The notes beneath the pieces are model-generated. The model saw only the letters and a program-made list of their open reading frames with translations. It did no database searches and was not told where the DNA came from. A DNA stretch of 36,168 nt from an uncultured Pelagibacteraceae bacterium (lineage in GTDB: Bacteria > Pseudomonadota > Alphaproteobacteria > Pelagibacterales > Pelagibacteraceae), in the NCBI GenBank assembly GCA_902517865.1, contig CABYDT010000007.1, positions 1 to 36,168 on the forward strand, written 5' to 3'. Every line of letters starts with the position of its first letter. The first letter of the stretch is position 1. A program made the position numbers and the translations under genes. Below, piece after piece: positions 8,068-16,531 of the stretch.

Positions 8068-8565
8068 TTACCTTCTCGCTACTATCTCTTTAATCTTTTT
8101 TCCTCTTAATATAGAAATATCTTTAGGAGTTTTTTGTTTTAATAAAGCATTGAAGGAAGCTCTGACTAAGTTGTAAGGATTAGATGAACCTATAGATTTT
8201 CCTACTACATCCTGAATTCCAGACATCTCACAAATTGCACGCACAGGGCCTCCAGCTATTATTCCCGTTCCCGCTGGTGCGCTTCTTAACAATACTTTTC
8301 CAGCTCCATTTCGTCCTCTTACATCGTGGTGCAATGTTCTTCCATCTCTTAAAGATACTTTTATGATAGATTTTTTTGCAGCTTCAGAAGCTTTTTTTAT
8401 AGCGTCTGGTACTTGTTTTGCTTTACCTTGTCCAAAACCTACTTGCCCTTTTTGATTACCTACAACCACTAGTGCTGCAAATCCAAATCTTCTGCCACCT
8501 TTTACAACTTTTGTAATTCTATTGATTGCTACTAACTTTTCTTTTATTTCTTGTGACTGGCTCAT
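8068..8565 (-). CDS. rpsE: 30S ribosomal protein S5
   Basis: Small-subunit protein at the mRNA entry site that affects decoding fidelity. It has 165 aa, normal length. The double-stranded-RNA-binding-like N-domain has [24 protein letters not shown]. The C-domain has [25 protein letters not shown] and [10 protein letters not shown]. The N-terminal loop residues changed in spectinomycin-resistant mutants of other bacteria (VKGGRR) look wild type. It sits two bases after rplR. Confidence 0.97.
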   Translation of the reverse strand: MSQSQEIKEKLVAINRITKVVKGGRRFGFAALVVVGNQKGQVGFGQGKAKQVPDAIKKASEAAKKSIIKVSLRDGRTLHHDVRGRNGAGKVLLRSAPAGTGIIAGGPVRAICEMSGIQDVVGKSIGSSNPYNLVRASFNALLKQKTPKDISILRGKKIKEIVARR

Positions 8566-8567
8566 AA

Positions 8568-8909
8568 TTAAAATTTCAAACCTTCTTTTCTGGCAGTTTC
8601 AGCTAATAATTTAATTCTACCATGATACTTATATTTGCCTCTATCAAAATAAACTTCTTTTACACCTTTTTTTACAGATCTTTCTGCGATTAGTTTTCCA
8701 ACAACTTCCGAAACTTTCGATTTAGGCATTTTTTCAATACTTTTTTCTTTTGAAGAGGCGCTTGCTAATGTTATTTGTTTATTATCATCAATAATTTGTG
8801 CGTAAATATTCTTTAATGATCTAAAGACAGTAAACCTAGGCTTGTTTGAATTAACTCTTTTCAATTTAGATCTTATTCTTATCTGTCTTTTCGTTGAAAT
8901 TGATTTCAT
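8568..8909 (-). CDS. rplR: 50S ribosomal protein L18
   Basis: Binds 5S rRNA in the central protuberance together with L5. It has 113 aa. [20 protein letters not shown] and the C-terminal [22 protein letters not shown] are characteristic. Its start overlaps the rplF stop by one nucleotide. The N-terminal 25 residues are basic, as expected for the 5S-binding tail. Confidence 0.96.
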   Translation of the reverse strand: MKSISTKRQIRIRSKLKRVNSNKPRFTVFRSLKNIYAQIIDDNKQITLASASSKEKSIEKMPKSKVSEVVGKLIAERSVKKGVKEVYFDRGKYKYHGRIKLLAETARKEGLKF

Positions 8910-9445
8910 TACTTTTTCTTACCTTCCTTCTTTAGCACAAATTGGTCATTAGACGTTATACCTTTTTGCTTATATGGCTCTACAGGCTTAAAAAATTTTA
9001 AATCAGCAACAACCTTTCCAACTAATTCTTTATCTATGCCGCTTATTATTAATGTAGTTTGTTTTTCTACTTTAATAGTTATTCCTTCTGGAATATCGTA
9101 ATTTATGTCATGACTAAAACCGAGCTGAAGATTAAGTTGTTTACCTTTTAAGTTGGCTCTAAAACCAACGCCTGTTAATTTTAAAGTTTTTTCATATCCT
9201 TTGAATATCCCAATTATAGCGTTATTTATTAAACTCCTTTGTAAACCCCATAAAATACTATTGAAGTTATTTTTACTTTTAGGTCTCACTAAAATTTTTG
9301 AGTCATCAATTTTAATATCTAGAATATCGTTATTTAATTCGATTGATCTTTTACCTTTTGGACCTTCTAAGTTAAGAATATTGCCAGCTATAGCAGCTTT
9401 TACATCTTTAGGTATTTCAATATTTTTTTTTCCTATTTTTGACAT
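8909..9445 (-). CDS. rplF: 50S ribosomal protein L6
   Basis: Large-subunit protein beside the sarcin-ricin loop and factor-binding site. It has 178 aa, the usual length, with two repeats of the L6 fold. MSKIGKKNIEIP opens the protein and LTGVGFRA is in the middle. The usual C-terminal GKGI-type rRNA-binding motif appears as YKQKGI. It lies six bases after rpsH. Confidence 0.96.
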   Translation of the reverse strand: MSKIGKKNIEIPKDVKAAIAGNILNLEGPKGKRSIELNNDILDIKIDDSKILVRPKSKNNFNSILWGLQRSLINNAIIGIFKGYEKTLKLTGVGFRANLKGKQLNLQLGFSHDINYDIPEGITIKVEKQTTLIISGIDKELVGKVVADLKFFKPVEPYKQKGITSNDQFVLKKEGKKK

Positions 9446-9451
9446 GATAAA

Positions 9452-9853
9452 TTAAGAAATATTACAGATTATCTCTCCTCCAAGTTTTTGTTCTCTAGCT
9501 TCGTTGTCAGATAAGATGCCTTTAGACGTTGATATTAATGCAACTCCCAAACCATTTTGCACCCGAGGTAAGCTATCTGATCTTGTATAAATTCTTCTAC
9601 CAGGTTTTGAAACTCTATGAATTTCCCTTATAACAGGATTGCCTTGGACATATTTTAAATTAACTTTTATGAAATCAAATTTTGTATTTTGATCTTTTGT
9701 TATTTCATAACTTATCAAAAAACCCTCTCTAACCATCGCATCTAAAATAAATCTTTTAAATTTAGAATTTGTTATTAATACTGTTTTATGCGCTCTTTGT
9801 TGGGCATTTCTAATTCTTGCCAGCATATCACCTATTGGATCTGTAACAGTCAT
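9452..9853 (-). CDS. rpsH: 30S ribosomal protein S8
   Basis: Binds helix 21 of 16S rRNA early in 30S assembly; in E. coli it also represses the spc operon at the L5 message. It has 133 aa. TDPIGDMLARIRNAQ (3-17), SKPGRRIYTRSDSLPRVQNGLG and the terminal STSKGILSDNEAREQKLGGEI are all conserved. It follows rpsN by 13 bases. Confidence 0.97.
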   Translation of the reverse strand: MTVTDPIGDMLARIRNAQQRAHKTVLITNSKFKRFILDAMVREGFLISYEITKDQNTKFDFIKVNLKYVQGNPVIREIHRVSKPGRRIYTRSDSLPRVQNGLGVALISTSKGILSDNEAREQKLGGEIICNIS

Positions 9854-9866
9854 ATATTATCCTTTC

Positions 9867-10172
9867 TCACCAGCTTGATTTTGTCATGCCAGGAATTTTA
9901 CCACTCGAAGCTAATTTTCTGAGTGCAATTCTCGACATCTTAAGTTTTCTATAATAGCCATGAGGTCTGCCGGTTATCTCACATCTATTTCTTACTCTTA
10001 TTTTTGCTGAATTTTTTGGCAATTTTGCTAATTTTAAAGCTGCTTCAAATCTTTCGTTTAAATTAATTTTTTTATCCATTATTATTTTCTTTAACTTTTT
10101 TCGTTTATTCTCATATCTTTTTGACATTTTAATTCTTTTGAGATTTCTTTGTATTGCTGATGTTTTTGCCAT
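9867..10172 (-). CDS. rpsN: 30S ribosomal protein S14 (zinc-free type)
   Basis: Small-subunit head protein. It has 101 aa, the long form without the zinc CXXC pairs. [34 protein letters not shown] is interrupted only by family-typical changes. The basic N-terminus ([12 protein letters not shown]) matches the alphaproteobacterial pattern. The ATG overlaps the rplE stop by one nucleotide. Confidence 0.96.
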   Translation of the reverse strand: MAKTSAIQRNLKRIKMSKRYENKRKKLKKIIMDKKINLNERFEAALKLAKLPKNSAKIRVRNRCEITGRPHGYYRKLKMSRIALRKLASSGKIPGMTKSSW

Positions 10173-10726
10173 TAATTAGCTCCTTTTTTATAAAATGGAA
10201 AATTAAAACCGTCTAACAAAGCTTTGGCTTCCACTTTATTGTTTGTATTTGTTACTATTGTAATGTCTAAACCTCTTATCTTTTCTACTTTGTCGAAATT
10301 AACCTCAGGAAATATAACATGTTCTTTTATACCAAAACTATAATTTGCATTTTGGTCGAAGCTTTTAGGGTTCAATCCTTTAAAGTCTTTAATTCTAGGC
10401 AGTGCCATATTTATTAATCTATCTAAAAAAAAATACATATTATCTCTTCTCAGAGTTACTTTTAGACCTAAAGGCATTTTTACTCTTGTTTTAAAATTAG
10501 ATATAGATTTCTTCGACAATGTAATGATTGGTTTTTGTCCAGTAATATTTGACATGTCTTTCTCAATTACTTTCATTATCTTATTATCATTACCCTCTAA
10601 ACCTAACCCCATATTTAAAACAACTTTTTCAATCTTTGGAACCTTCATTGAGTTCTTTATTCCAAGCGATTTGCTTAATTGAGGAATGATGTCTTTTTTA
10701 TATATATTTTTTAATCTTGGCACCAT
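10172..10726 (-). CDS. rplE: 50S ribosomal protein L5
   Basis: Binds 5S rRNA and contacts the P-site tRNA and S13 across the subunit bridge. It has 184 aa. [14 protein letters not shown], the segment [19 protein letters not shown] and [14 protein letters not shown] are the family signatures. It lies three bases after rplX. In E. coli the S8 repressor site is near this start; I could not identify an equivalent by eye. Confidence 0.96.
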   Translation of the reverse strand: MVPRLKNIYKKDIIPQLSKSLGIKNSMKVPKIEKVVLNMGLGLEGNDNKIMKVIEKDMSNITGQKPIITLSKKSISNFKTRVKMPLGLKVTLRRDNMYFFLDRLINMALPRIKDFKGLNPKSFDQNANYSFGIKEHVIFPEVNFDKVEKIRGLDITIVTNTNNKVEAKALLDGFNFPFYKKGAN

Positions 10727-10729
10727 AAT

Positions 10730-11041
10730 CTATTTCTTCTTTGATTTAGTCTTTTTCATAATTATCTTTTTCTTATCTTTTGCTGTGTTGCTGATTTTTG
10801 AAGCCGGTTTTTCTTTATTTTTTACAAGAGCTAAATTTGAAATATTTATAGGTTTTTCCATGGTTATAATGCCGCCTTTTTTTTCTTTAGTAGGCTTTTG
10901 GTGTTTTTTCTTTAAATTCATTCCTTTTATAATAGCTGAAAAATTTTTTGGAAATAATTTAATAACCTCGCCAGACTTTCCTCTATCATTACCCGATAAT
11001 ATTTTAACTGTATTTCCTTTTTTAATTTTTATTTTTATCAT
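10730..11041 (-). CDS. rplX: 50S ribosomal protein L24
   Basis: Assembly-initiating large-subunit protein with a KOW domain. It has 103 aa. The KOW segment [20 protein letters not shown] is at about 7-26 and [10 protein letters not shown] follows. The C-terminal 15 residues are almost wholly Lys, Met and Ser. The start overlaps the end of rplN by four nucleotides, suggesting translational coupling. Confidence 0.95.
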   Translation of the reverse strand: MIKIKIKKGNTVKILSGNDRGKSGEVIKLFPKNFSAIIKGMNLKKKHQKPTKEKKGGIITMEKPINISNLALVKNKEKPASKISNTAKDKKKIIMKKTKSKKK

Positions 11042-11406
11042 AAAACCTCAGGTGCCAATGAAATTATCTTCATATGTTTTTTTAATCTTAGTTCTCTTGT
11101 AACAGGGCCAAATATTCTAGTTCCTATAGGTTCATTATTTGCTGCAATCAAAACAGCAGCATTCTTGTCAAATTTAATTGAGGAACCGTCATCCCTACTT
11201 ATTTGCTGCCTAGTTCTTACTACCACAGCTTTATGAACATCACCTTTCTTTACTTTACCCTTTGGCATTGCATCCTTAATACTCACAACAATTACATCTC
11301 CAATGGATGCGTATCTTCTTTTAGATCCACCAAGAACCTTTATACACTCTATCCTTTTAGCTCCAGTATTATCAGCCACGTCTAATTCAGTTTGAACCTG
11401 TATCAT
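11038..11406 (-). CDS. rplN: 50S ribosomal protein L14
   Basis: Large-subunit protein that forms bridges B5 and B8 with 16S rRNA. It has 122 aa with [18 protein letters not shown] as the true N-terminus. The reading frame extends six codons further to an ATG at 11424, but family alignment and a GGAGGG site ten bases before the ATG at 11406 favour the shorter start. That start also leaves the rpsQ stop two bases upstream rather than overlapped. The core [22 protein letters not shown] is typical. Confidence 0.96.
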   Translation of the reverse strand: MIQVQTELDVADNTGAKRIECIKVLGGSKRRYASIGDVIVVSIKDAMPKGKVKKGDVHKAVVVRTRQQISRDDGSSIKFDKNAAVLIAANNEPIGTRIFGPVTRELRLKKHMKIISLAPEVL

Positions 11407-11408
11407 TT

Positions 11409-11633
11409 CTAAATTACCCTCCATCTTTTAAATTTTGAGATTGGTCTTGTTTCTTGAATTTTAATAAATTGTCCAATTTTAAATTCTCCATTTTCATAGT
11501 GAGCATGGTATTTTTTAGATCTTTTGACAACTTTTTTTAATAAAGGATGTCTAAATTTTCTCTCAACTTTTATAACCAAAGTATTCTTGCTTTTATTACT
11601 TACAATTTTACCGCTTAGAATTTTTTTTGTCAT
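11409..11633 (-). CDS. rpsQ: 30S ribosomal protein S17
   Basis: OB-fold protein that binds helix 11 of 16S rRNA during 30S assembly. It has 74 aa. [20 protein letters not shown] and the RNA-binding segment [31 protein letters not shown] identify it (the latter as two adjoining parts). The ATG overlaps the rpmC stop by one nucleotide. Confidence 0.95.
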   Translation of the reverse strand: MTKKILSGKIVSNKSKNTLVIKVERKFRHPLLKKVVKRSKKYHAHYENGEFKIGQFIKIQETRPISKFKRWRVI

Positions 11634-11827
11634 TACTTCTCTCTCTCTTTTTTATTTAAAAAAGTTAGAATTTTAGCAATAGTTTTCCTAACTGTTTTTT
11701 GTCTCGAAGTATTCTTGACCTGAGAATTGATTTTTTGAAATCTCAAATTAAATTGCTCTTTTTTATATGATAATAATTCTTTCTTTAGTTGGGATTGTGA
11801 AAGTTTTTTTATTTCTGAAGTTTTCAT
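11633..11827 (-). CDS. rpmC: 50S ribosomal protein L29
   Basis: Small helical protein at the tunnel exit, where SRP and trigger factor dock. It has 64 aa. The MKTSEIKKLSQSQLKKEL start and the RFQ..NSQVKNTSRQKTVRKTIAKI helix are family features. It lies four bases after rplP and is placed between L16 and S17 as in most bacteria. Confidence 0.94.
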   Translation of the reverse strand: MKTSEIKKLSQSQLKKELLSYKKEQFNLRFQKINSQVKNTSRQKTVRKTIAKILTFLNKKEREK

Positions 11828-11831
11828 AATT

Positions 11832-12248
11832 TTATATATTAATGTTCCTTTTTATAATTTTTGTTTTAATTGGTAATTTAGATGCTGCTCTATCAAAAGC
11901 CTCCTTTGCCAAAATATCGTTTACTCCGTCTATTTCAAAAATTATTCTTCCTGGCTTAACTCTACAAACAAAATATTCTGGATTTCCTTTACCTTTTCCC
12001 ATTCTTACTTCAATAGGTTTTTTTGAAACAGGTATATTTGGAAATATTCTCAACCAAACTCTACCTGCTCTTTTCATGTGTCTGGTTAAAGCAACCCTGG
12101 CAGCTTCAATTTGCCTTGATGTGACTCTTTCGGGTTGAGTAGCCTGCAATCCATGAGACCCAAAATTTAGTTTTGAACCTCTTTGAGCTTTACCTTTAAT
12201 TCTTCCTTTTTGAGCTTTTCTATATTTTGTTCTAGCTGGCTGTAGCAT
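11832..12248 (-). CDS. rplP: 50S ribosomal protein L16
   Basis: Large-subunit protein that helps position the A-site tRNA. It has 138 aa. [19 protein letters not shown] at the start, [25 protein letters not shown], and [19 protein letters not shown] are conserved. The final segment is Lys/Ile-rich. It overlaps the rpsC stop by one nucleotide. Confidence 0.96.
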   Translation of the reverse strand: MLQPARTKYRKAQKGRIKGKAQRGSKLNFGSHGLQATQPERVTSRQIEAARVALTRHMKRAGRVWLRIFPNIPVSKKPIEVRMGKGKGNPEYFVCRVKPGRIIFEIDGVNDILAKEAFDRAASKLPIKTKIIKRNINI

Positions 12249-12922
12249 TATGCGTTATCCTCTTTTTCTGCTTTTATTTTTTTTTCTAGATCTTTTTGAA
12301 AAACTACACCTTTATAAATCCAGACCTTAACTCCTATTATTCCGTAAGTAGTTTCTGCTTCCGCTTCAGCATAATCAACATCAGCTCTTAAAGTGTGAAG
12401 GGGAATCGAGCCTTCTCTAAGCCATTCAGTTCGTGCAATTTCGTTACCGGCCAATCTGCCGCTTACTGTAACTTTAATACCTTTTGCACCAAGTCTTAAA
12501 GTTGAGGATATAGCTCTTTTCATAGCTTTTCTATATGCAACTCTTTTAGATATTTGTTGTGCAATATTTTCTGCAACTAAATATGCGTCTAATTCAGGTT
12601 TTCTTATTTCTTTAATATTAACAAGAATTTCATTAGAAGAGATTTTTCCAATATTATTTTTAATTTTCTCAATATCGGAACCTTTTTTACCAATTACAAA
12701 ACCAGGTCTTGATGTATAAATTGTTACTACACATTTTTTAGAAGGTCTCTCAATTAGTATCTTGGACACACCAGAATTTTTTATTGTTTTGTTAATATAA
12801 TTTCTAATTTTGAAATCCTCAATAAGATATTTTCCGTAGTTATTTTTTTTTGCAAACCAAACAGAATCCCATGTCCTATTTATTTTTAATCTAATGCCTA
12901 TTGGATTTACTTTTTGACCCAT
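12248..12922 (-). CDS. rpsC: 30S ribosomal protein S3
   Basis: Forms the mRNA entry channel with S4 and S5. It has 224 aa. [12 protein letters not shown] opens the protein, the KH domain carries [17 protein letters not shown] (about 70-88), and the C-terminal domain has [18 protein letters not shown] and [12 protein letters not shown]. The ATG overlaps the rplV stop by one nucleotide. The C-terminal tail is short. Confidence 0.96.
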   Translation of the reverse strand: MGQKVNPIGIRLKINRTWDSVWFAKKNNYGKYLIEDFKIRNYINKTIKNSGVSKILIERPSKKCVVTIYTSRPGFVIGKKGSDIEKIKNNIGKISSNEILVNIKEIRKPELDAYLVAENIAQQISKRVAYRKAMKRAISSTLRLGAKGIKVTVSGRLAGNEIARTEWLREGSIPLHTLRADVDYAEAEAETTYGIIGVKVWIYKGVVFQKDLEKKIKAEKEDNA

Positions 12923-13317
12923 TATTTATTATCCTTAATTTTATTTTGTTTTTTTTGATCGTTTTTTTTCTCTGCAACAATTATTGTTAAATTACTAAAC
13001 TGTTTTTTTATACCAGCTGCCCTACCTCTAGCTCTTGGTCTAAATCTTTTTAATGTTATGCCTTTCCCGACATAAGCTTCCTTTACAAATAAGTTATCAA
13101 TATCCAACTGATTATTATTTTCCGCGTTAGATACTGCTGATTTGATTGTTTTTGAAATCTCATTTGCAACTCTTTTCTCAGAAAATCTTAAATTTCTTAA
13201 AGCAATTTCTGCTTTTAAACCTCGTATAGATCTTAATATATTGTTAATCTTGCGCGGACTTGATCTAAGATTTTTATATGTAGCTTTTACCAATGATAAA
13301 TCCTTATTTTTTGTCAT
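12922..13317 (-). CDS. rplV: 50S ribosomal protein L22
   Basis: Lines the nascent-peptide tunnel with a long beta hairpin. It has 131 aa from the ATG at 13317. The L22 fold begins with [23 protein letters not shown]; the hairpin is [20 protein letters not shown]. The frame is open to 13572, but the upstream part is Gln/Leu/His-rich and is the shadow of the rpsS tail, so it was discarded. The start lies 14 nt inside the rpsS coding region. The last 20 residues are Lys/Asn-rich. Confidence 0.95.
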   Translation of the reverse strand: MTKNKDLSLVKATYKNLRSSPRKINNILRSIRGLKAEIALRNLRFSEKRVANEISKTIKSAVSNAENNNQLDIDNLFVKEAYVGKGITLKRFRPRARGRAAGIKKQFSNLTIIVAEKKNDQKKQNKIKDNK

Positions 13318-13645
13318 CTTTAACTCCTGTTGCTGCCGCGGGTGTGGGTGATGCGGGAGATGCTGTTGTTGCAGCAGCTTTTTTCTCTGCTGGAGTATGG
13401 CCAGCAAATTGTCTTGTAGGTGCAAACTCCCCAAGTTTGTGTCCGACCATCTCTTCTGATACAGAAATAGGTATAAATTTTTTACCATTATGTATTTCAA
13501 ACTTATGTCCAACAAACTCTGGAATAATTGTAGAATTTCTAGACCAAGTTTTAATTGGTCTTTTAGATCCATCCTTAATTTGTTTTGTAACTTTTTTAAT
13601 TAAACTTGGGTGCACAAATGGTCCTTTCCATACAGATCTAGCCAT
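13304..13645 (-). CDS. rpsS: 30S ribosomal protein S19 with C-terminal extension
   Basis: Small-subunit head protein that forms a complex with S13 and bridges to L5. It has 113 aa against about 92 in most bacteria. The core ([51 protein letters not shown]) ends near residue 89. Residues 90-113 are an Ala/Thr/Pro-rich tail ending in KDDKK. The DNA for the tail is visibly richer in GC and simple repeats than its surroundings, and its last 14 nt overlap rplV. Confidence 0.95.
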   Translation of the reverse strand: MARSVWKGPFVHPSLIKKVTKQIKDGSKRPIKTWSRNSTIIPEFVGHKFEIHNGKKFIPISVSEEMVGHKLGEFAPTRQFAGHTPAEKKAAATTASPASPTPAAATGVKDDKK

Positions 13646-14475
13646 TATTTCCTCTTAACCTTTCTAGAAATTATAAATTTATCAGTTTTTTTATTATTTC
13701 TTGTCTTGAGACCTTTGGTTCCTTTACCCCATGGAGTTACAGGATTTCTTCCGCCAGAAGTTTTGCCTTCGCCACCACCGTGTGGGTGATCGACAGGATT
13801 CATAGCAACTCCTCTAACTCTAGGCCTTTTGCCTAACCATCTATTTCTGCCAGCTTTTCCGATCTTCTTATTTTTATTATCAACATTAGATAATTGTCCA
13901 ATCGTTGCTCTACATTTTGAAAGTATTTTTCTTGTCTCTCCAGACGAAAGTTTCACTAAAGTATAGTCTTGGTCTTGACCCATTATTGTTGCATACGATC
14001 CAGCAGATCTAACTAGCTTAGCGCCTGCGCCAGGTAACATTTCAAGATTGTGGATCATTGTACCAGATGGTATTTCTCCTATGATCATCGAATTACCCGG
14101 CTTTATGTCCAATTGAGACCCTGATGAAACTTTGTCACCCACACTAACTCCTGCTGGGGCTAAAATATAACTCATTGTTTTATCCTCATACTCCACCAGC
14201 ATTATATTTGCACTTCTAAATGGGTCGTACTCAACCCTCTTTATAATTGCTGAAATATTTGTTTTATTTCTATGAAAATCAATCATACGATATTTTTTTT
14301 TATGACCTGAGCTCTTGTGTCTAGATGTGATACGGCCCTGATTGTTTCTTCCTGATGATCTTGTTCTTAAAGATACGAGTTTTTTTTCAGGTTTACCTTT
14401 CCACAAATCATTTTTATCAACTAGGATAGTTGTTCTCATTGATTTAGTATAAGGTTTAAAGCTTTTAAGTGTCAT
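13645..14475 (-). CDS. rplB: 50S ribosomal protein L2
   Basis: Central large-subunit protein required for subunit association and the peptidyl-transferase centre. It has 276 aa, normal length. [20 protein letters not shown] lies near the N-terminus, [16 protein letters not shown] in the middle, and the conserved [17 protein letters not shown] near the C-terminus contains the functionally important His. The start abuts the end of rplW with one shared nucleotide. Confidence 0.97.
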   Translation of the reverse strand: MTLKSFKPYTKSMRTTILVDKNDLWKGKPEKKLVSLRTRSSGRNNQGRITSRHKSSGHKKKYRMIDFHRNKTNISAIIKRVEYDPFRSANIMLVEYEDKTMSYILAPAGVSVGDKVSSGSQLDIKPGNSMIIGEIPSGTMIHNLEMLPGAGAKLVRSAGSYATIMGQDQDYTLVKLSSGETRKILSKCRATIGQLSNVDNKNKKIGKAGRNRWLGKRPRVRGVAMNPVDHPHGGGEGKTSGGRNPVTPWGKGTKGLKTRNNKKTDKFIISRKVKRK

Positions 14476-14771
14476 TATATTCCTGCAGATAAATCTATAG
14501 TTTGGCCTTCTTTGAGTGTTACTATTGCTTTTTTATAGCCCACACCTTTGGCTAATCTTCCTCTAACGAACTTGTACTTTCCTTTAAAATTTACAGTATT
14601 AATCTTTATAACGTTGACTTTATATATTGCCTCAATGCTTTTCTTAATTTTGCTTTTATTTGCTTTTTGAGAAACTTTAAATGATAGCTTATTGAGAGCT
14701 CCTAGATTCGTAGATTTCTCAGTAATTATAGGAGATATTATTGTGTCGTAAGCTTCATTAATATTTTTCAT
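14475..14771 (-). CDS. rplW: 50S ribosomal protein L23
   Basis: Tunnel-exit protein that docks trigger factor and SRP. It has 98 aa. IISPIITEKSTNL (about 11-23), the KANKSKIKKSIEAIYKVNV segment, and the extended loop GKYKFVRGRLAKGVGYKKAIV are diagnostic. The start overlaps the rplD stop by four nucleotides. Confidence 0.96.
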   Translation of the reverse strand: MKNINEAYDTIISPIITEKSTNLGALNKLSFKVSQKANKSKIKKSIEAIYKVNVIKINTVNFKGKYKFVRGRLAKGVGYKKAIVTLKEGQTIDLSAGI

Positions 14772-15397
14772 TTTAATAACCTTCCCTCAATTTTTTTAAT
14801 TGATTCATTTGTAAATAAAATTTTGTCATATTTAATTAAGTCATAAACATTCGTTCCATCATCTAAAAGTTGTTTCGTATTAGGTATATTTTTGAATGAA
14901 TTTATCAAGTTTTTAGAAACATCCTTATGATAAATGAATAAGGCAGATCTGCTTTTTAAATTTTTTAATAAATTTTTAAAATGCTTTGTCTTAAGAGAAG
15001 ATATTTTTGGTTCGTTGAAAATACTCAGTTGTTTGCTTTTGGCTTTGACTGACAAGGCATGCTTTAATCCAAGTCGTTTTACTTTTTTGTTTAATTTTTT
15101 GAATGCAGATTTACCTCTGTGTCTTGGACCATGTGCTACACCACCACCAACAAATATTGGTGCGGTTATATTACCGTGTCTAGCTCCTCCAGAACCCTTC
15201 TGTTGAACAATTTTTCTTCTAGAGCCTTTCACTTCGCTTCTACTTTTTGTATGTCCCGTTTTTTTAAACATTCTATTTTTTTGCCAATCCAATACGGATT
15301 GAATGATATCTTTTCTAGGTTTTAATGAAAAAATATCATCAGATAAATTTTGAAAACCTACATTCTTTCCTTCAATATTTATTTCTTCTATTTTCAT
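14768..15397 (-). CDS. rplD: 50S ribosomal protein L4
   Basis: Tunnel-constriction protein; in E. coli it also represses the S10 operon through the rpsJ leader. It has 209 aa. The extended loop QKGSGGARHGNITAPIFVGGG is followed by GPRHRGKSAF. Here rpsJ is preceded by a four-base gap, so there is no room for the E. coli type of L4-responsive leader. The ATG abuts the rplC stop. Confidence 0.96.
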   Translation of the reverse strand: MKIEEINIEGKNVGFQNLSDDIFSLKPRKDIIQSVLDWQKNRMFKKTGHTKSRSEVKGSRRKIVQQKGSGGARHGNITAPIFVGGGVAHGPRHRGKSAFKKLNKKVKRLGLKHALSVKAKSKQLSIFNEPKISSLKTKHFKNLLKNLKSRSALFIYHKDVSKNLINSFKNIPNTKQLLDDGTNVYDLIKYDKILFTNESIKKIEGRLLK

Positions 15398-16219
15398 TTA
15401 TTTTTTCTCAGTATCTTTCTTTTTGTTATCTTCCTTTTTAGCTACGGTTTGTTTATCTGCTTTTTTTTCATCTTTTTTTTCCGGTTGTTCTTTTGTTTTG
15501 GCTTCTTTTTTATCTTTTTTTGAAGATTTCATCTCTTCTATATTAGAAAAATATTTTTTAACTCTCTCAGCAACAGTCTCTCTTTTTTTAATTTTAACAG
15601 CCTCTCTAATTTCTACATATGTATTCTTTGATCCGGGGACAGAACCTTTTAAATATAAAAGATTATTTGTTAAATCTGATTCTACAATTTCGAGGCCCAG
15701 AGTTGTTCTTAATTTATCACCCATGTGACCAGCCATTTTTTTTCCTTTAAATACTTTTCCGGGATCTTGGTTCTGTCCAGTTGAACCGTGTGACCTGTGG
15801 GATATTGATACACCGTGCGATGCTCTTAGCCCGCTAAAATTATGCCTTTTCATTGAACCTGCAAAACCTTTACCAATAGATTTTGATCTAACATCTACAA
15901 ATTTTTTATCCTTTAATATATTTAAGTTTATTTCTGAACCAGGTTTGAATTGATCTTGATTTTCAATCCTAAACTCTTTTAAAATCTTTTTAGGCTCTTG
16001 CGATTTTTTAGAAAAAAAACCTTTCATTTGTTTTGTAAGTTTAGAATTCTTCACATGACCATATCCAACTAAAATTCCAGAGTAACCTCTTTTTTCTTTG
16101 TTAATTATCTCAATAACTTTTGCCTTTTCAATTTTTAAAATTGTAACGGGAATTACTTCTCCGTTTTCAAAAAACCTCTGTGACATTCCCATTTTTTTAC
16201 CAATTAAACCAATTGTCAT
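15398..16219 (-). CDS. rplC: 50S ribosomal protein L3 with charged C-terminal tail
   Basis: Early-assembly protein reaching toward the peptidyl-transferase centre. It has 273 aa, about 60 more than E. coli L3. The core (1 to about 211) begins [14 protein letters not shown] and carries the loop [24 protein letters not shown], including the Gln that PrmB methylates in other bacteria. Residues from about 212 onward are a Lys/Glu/Asp low-complexity tail. The start overlaps the rpsJ stop by one nucleotide. Confidence 0.96.
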   Translation of the reverse strand: MTIGLIGKKMGMSQRFFENGEVIPVTILKIEKAKVIEIINKEKRGYSGILVGYGHVKNSKLTKQMKGFFSKKSQEPKKILKEFRIENQDQFKPGSEINLNILKDKKFVDVRSKSIGKGFAGSMKRHNFSGLRASHGVSISHRSHGSTGQNQDPGKVFKGKKMAGHMGDKLRTTLGLEIVESDLTNNLLYLKGSVPGSKNTYVEIREAVKIKKRETVAERVKKYFSNIEEMKSSKKDKKEAKTKEQPEKKDEKKADKQTVAKKEDNKKKDTEKK

Positions 16220-16527
16220 TATATTTTTATCTCCACATCAACACCTGAAGCTAAGTCTAATTTCATTAAGGCTTCTATAGTTTGTGGTGTTGGTTCTAAT
16301 ATATCGATTAATCTTTTATGTGTTCTTGTTTCAAATTGTTCTCTACTTTTTTTATCTATATGTGGTGATCTTAGCACTGTGAATACTTCTTTTTTTGTGG
16401 GCAGTGGTATTGGGCCTTTAATCTGCGCTCCAGTTCTTTTTGCAGTATTGACAATTTCAATAGTAGATTTGTCTAATATTTTATGGTCGTAAGCTTGTAA
16501 TCTTATTCTTATGTGTTGTTTGTCCAT
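16219..16527 (-). CDS. rpsJ: 30S ribosomal protein S10 (NusE)
   Basis: Small-subunit head protein that also acts as NusE, joining NusG to the ribosome and to antitermination complexes. It has 102 aa, normal length. [51 protein letters not shown] (a continuous conserved block) and VDVEIKI identify it. It starts four bases after fusA, so the gene for EF-Tu is not between them as it is in E. coli. Confidence 0.97.
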   Translation of the reverse strand: MDKQHIRIRLQAYDHKILDKSTIEIVNTAKRTGAQIKGPIPLPTKKEVFTVLRSPHIDKKSREQFETRTHKRLIDILEPTPQTIEALMKLDLASGVDVEIKI

Positions 16528-16531
16528 ACTA

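Noticed and set aside
12922-13572. Long form of rplV (216 aa) with a Gln/His-rich N-terminus
   Set aside because: The first 85 residues are the shadow of the rpsS tail in another frame; L22 homology begins at the ATG at 13317.
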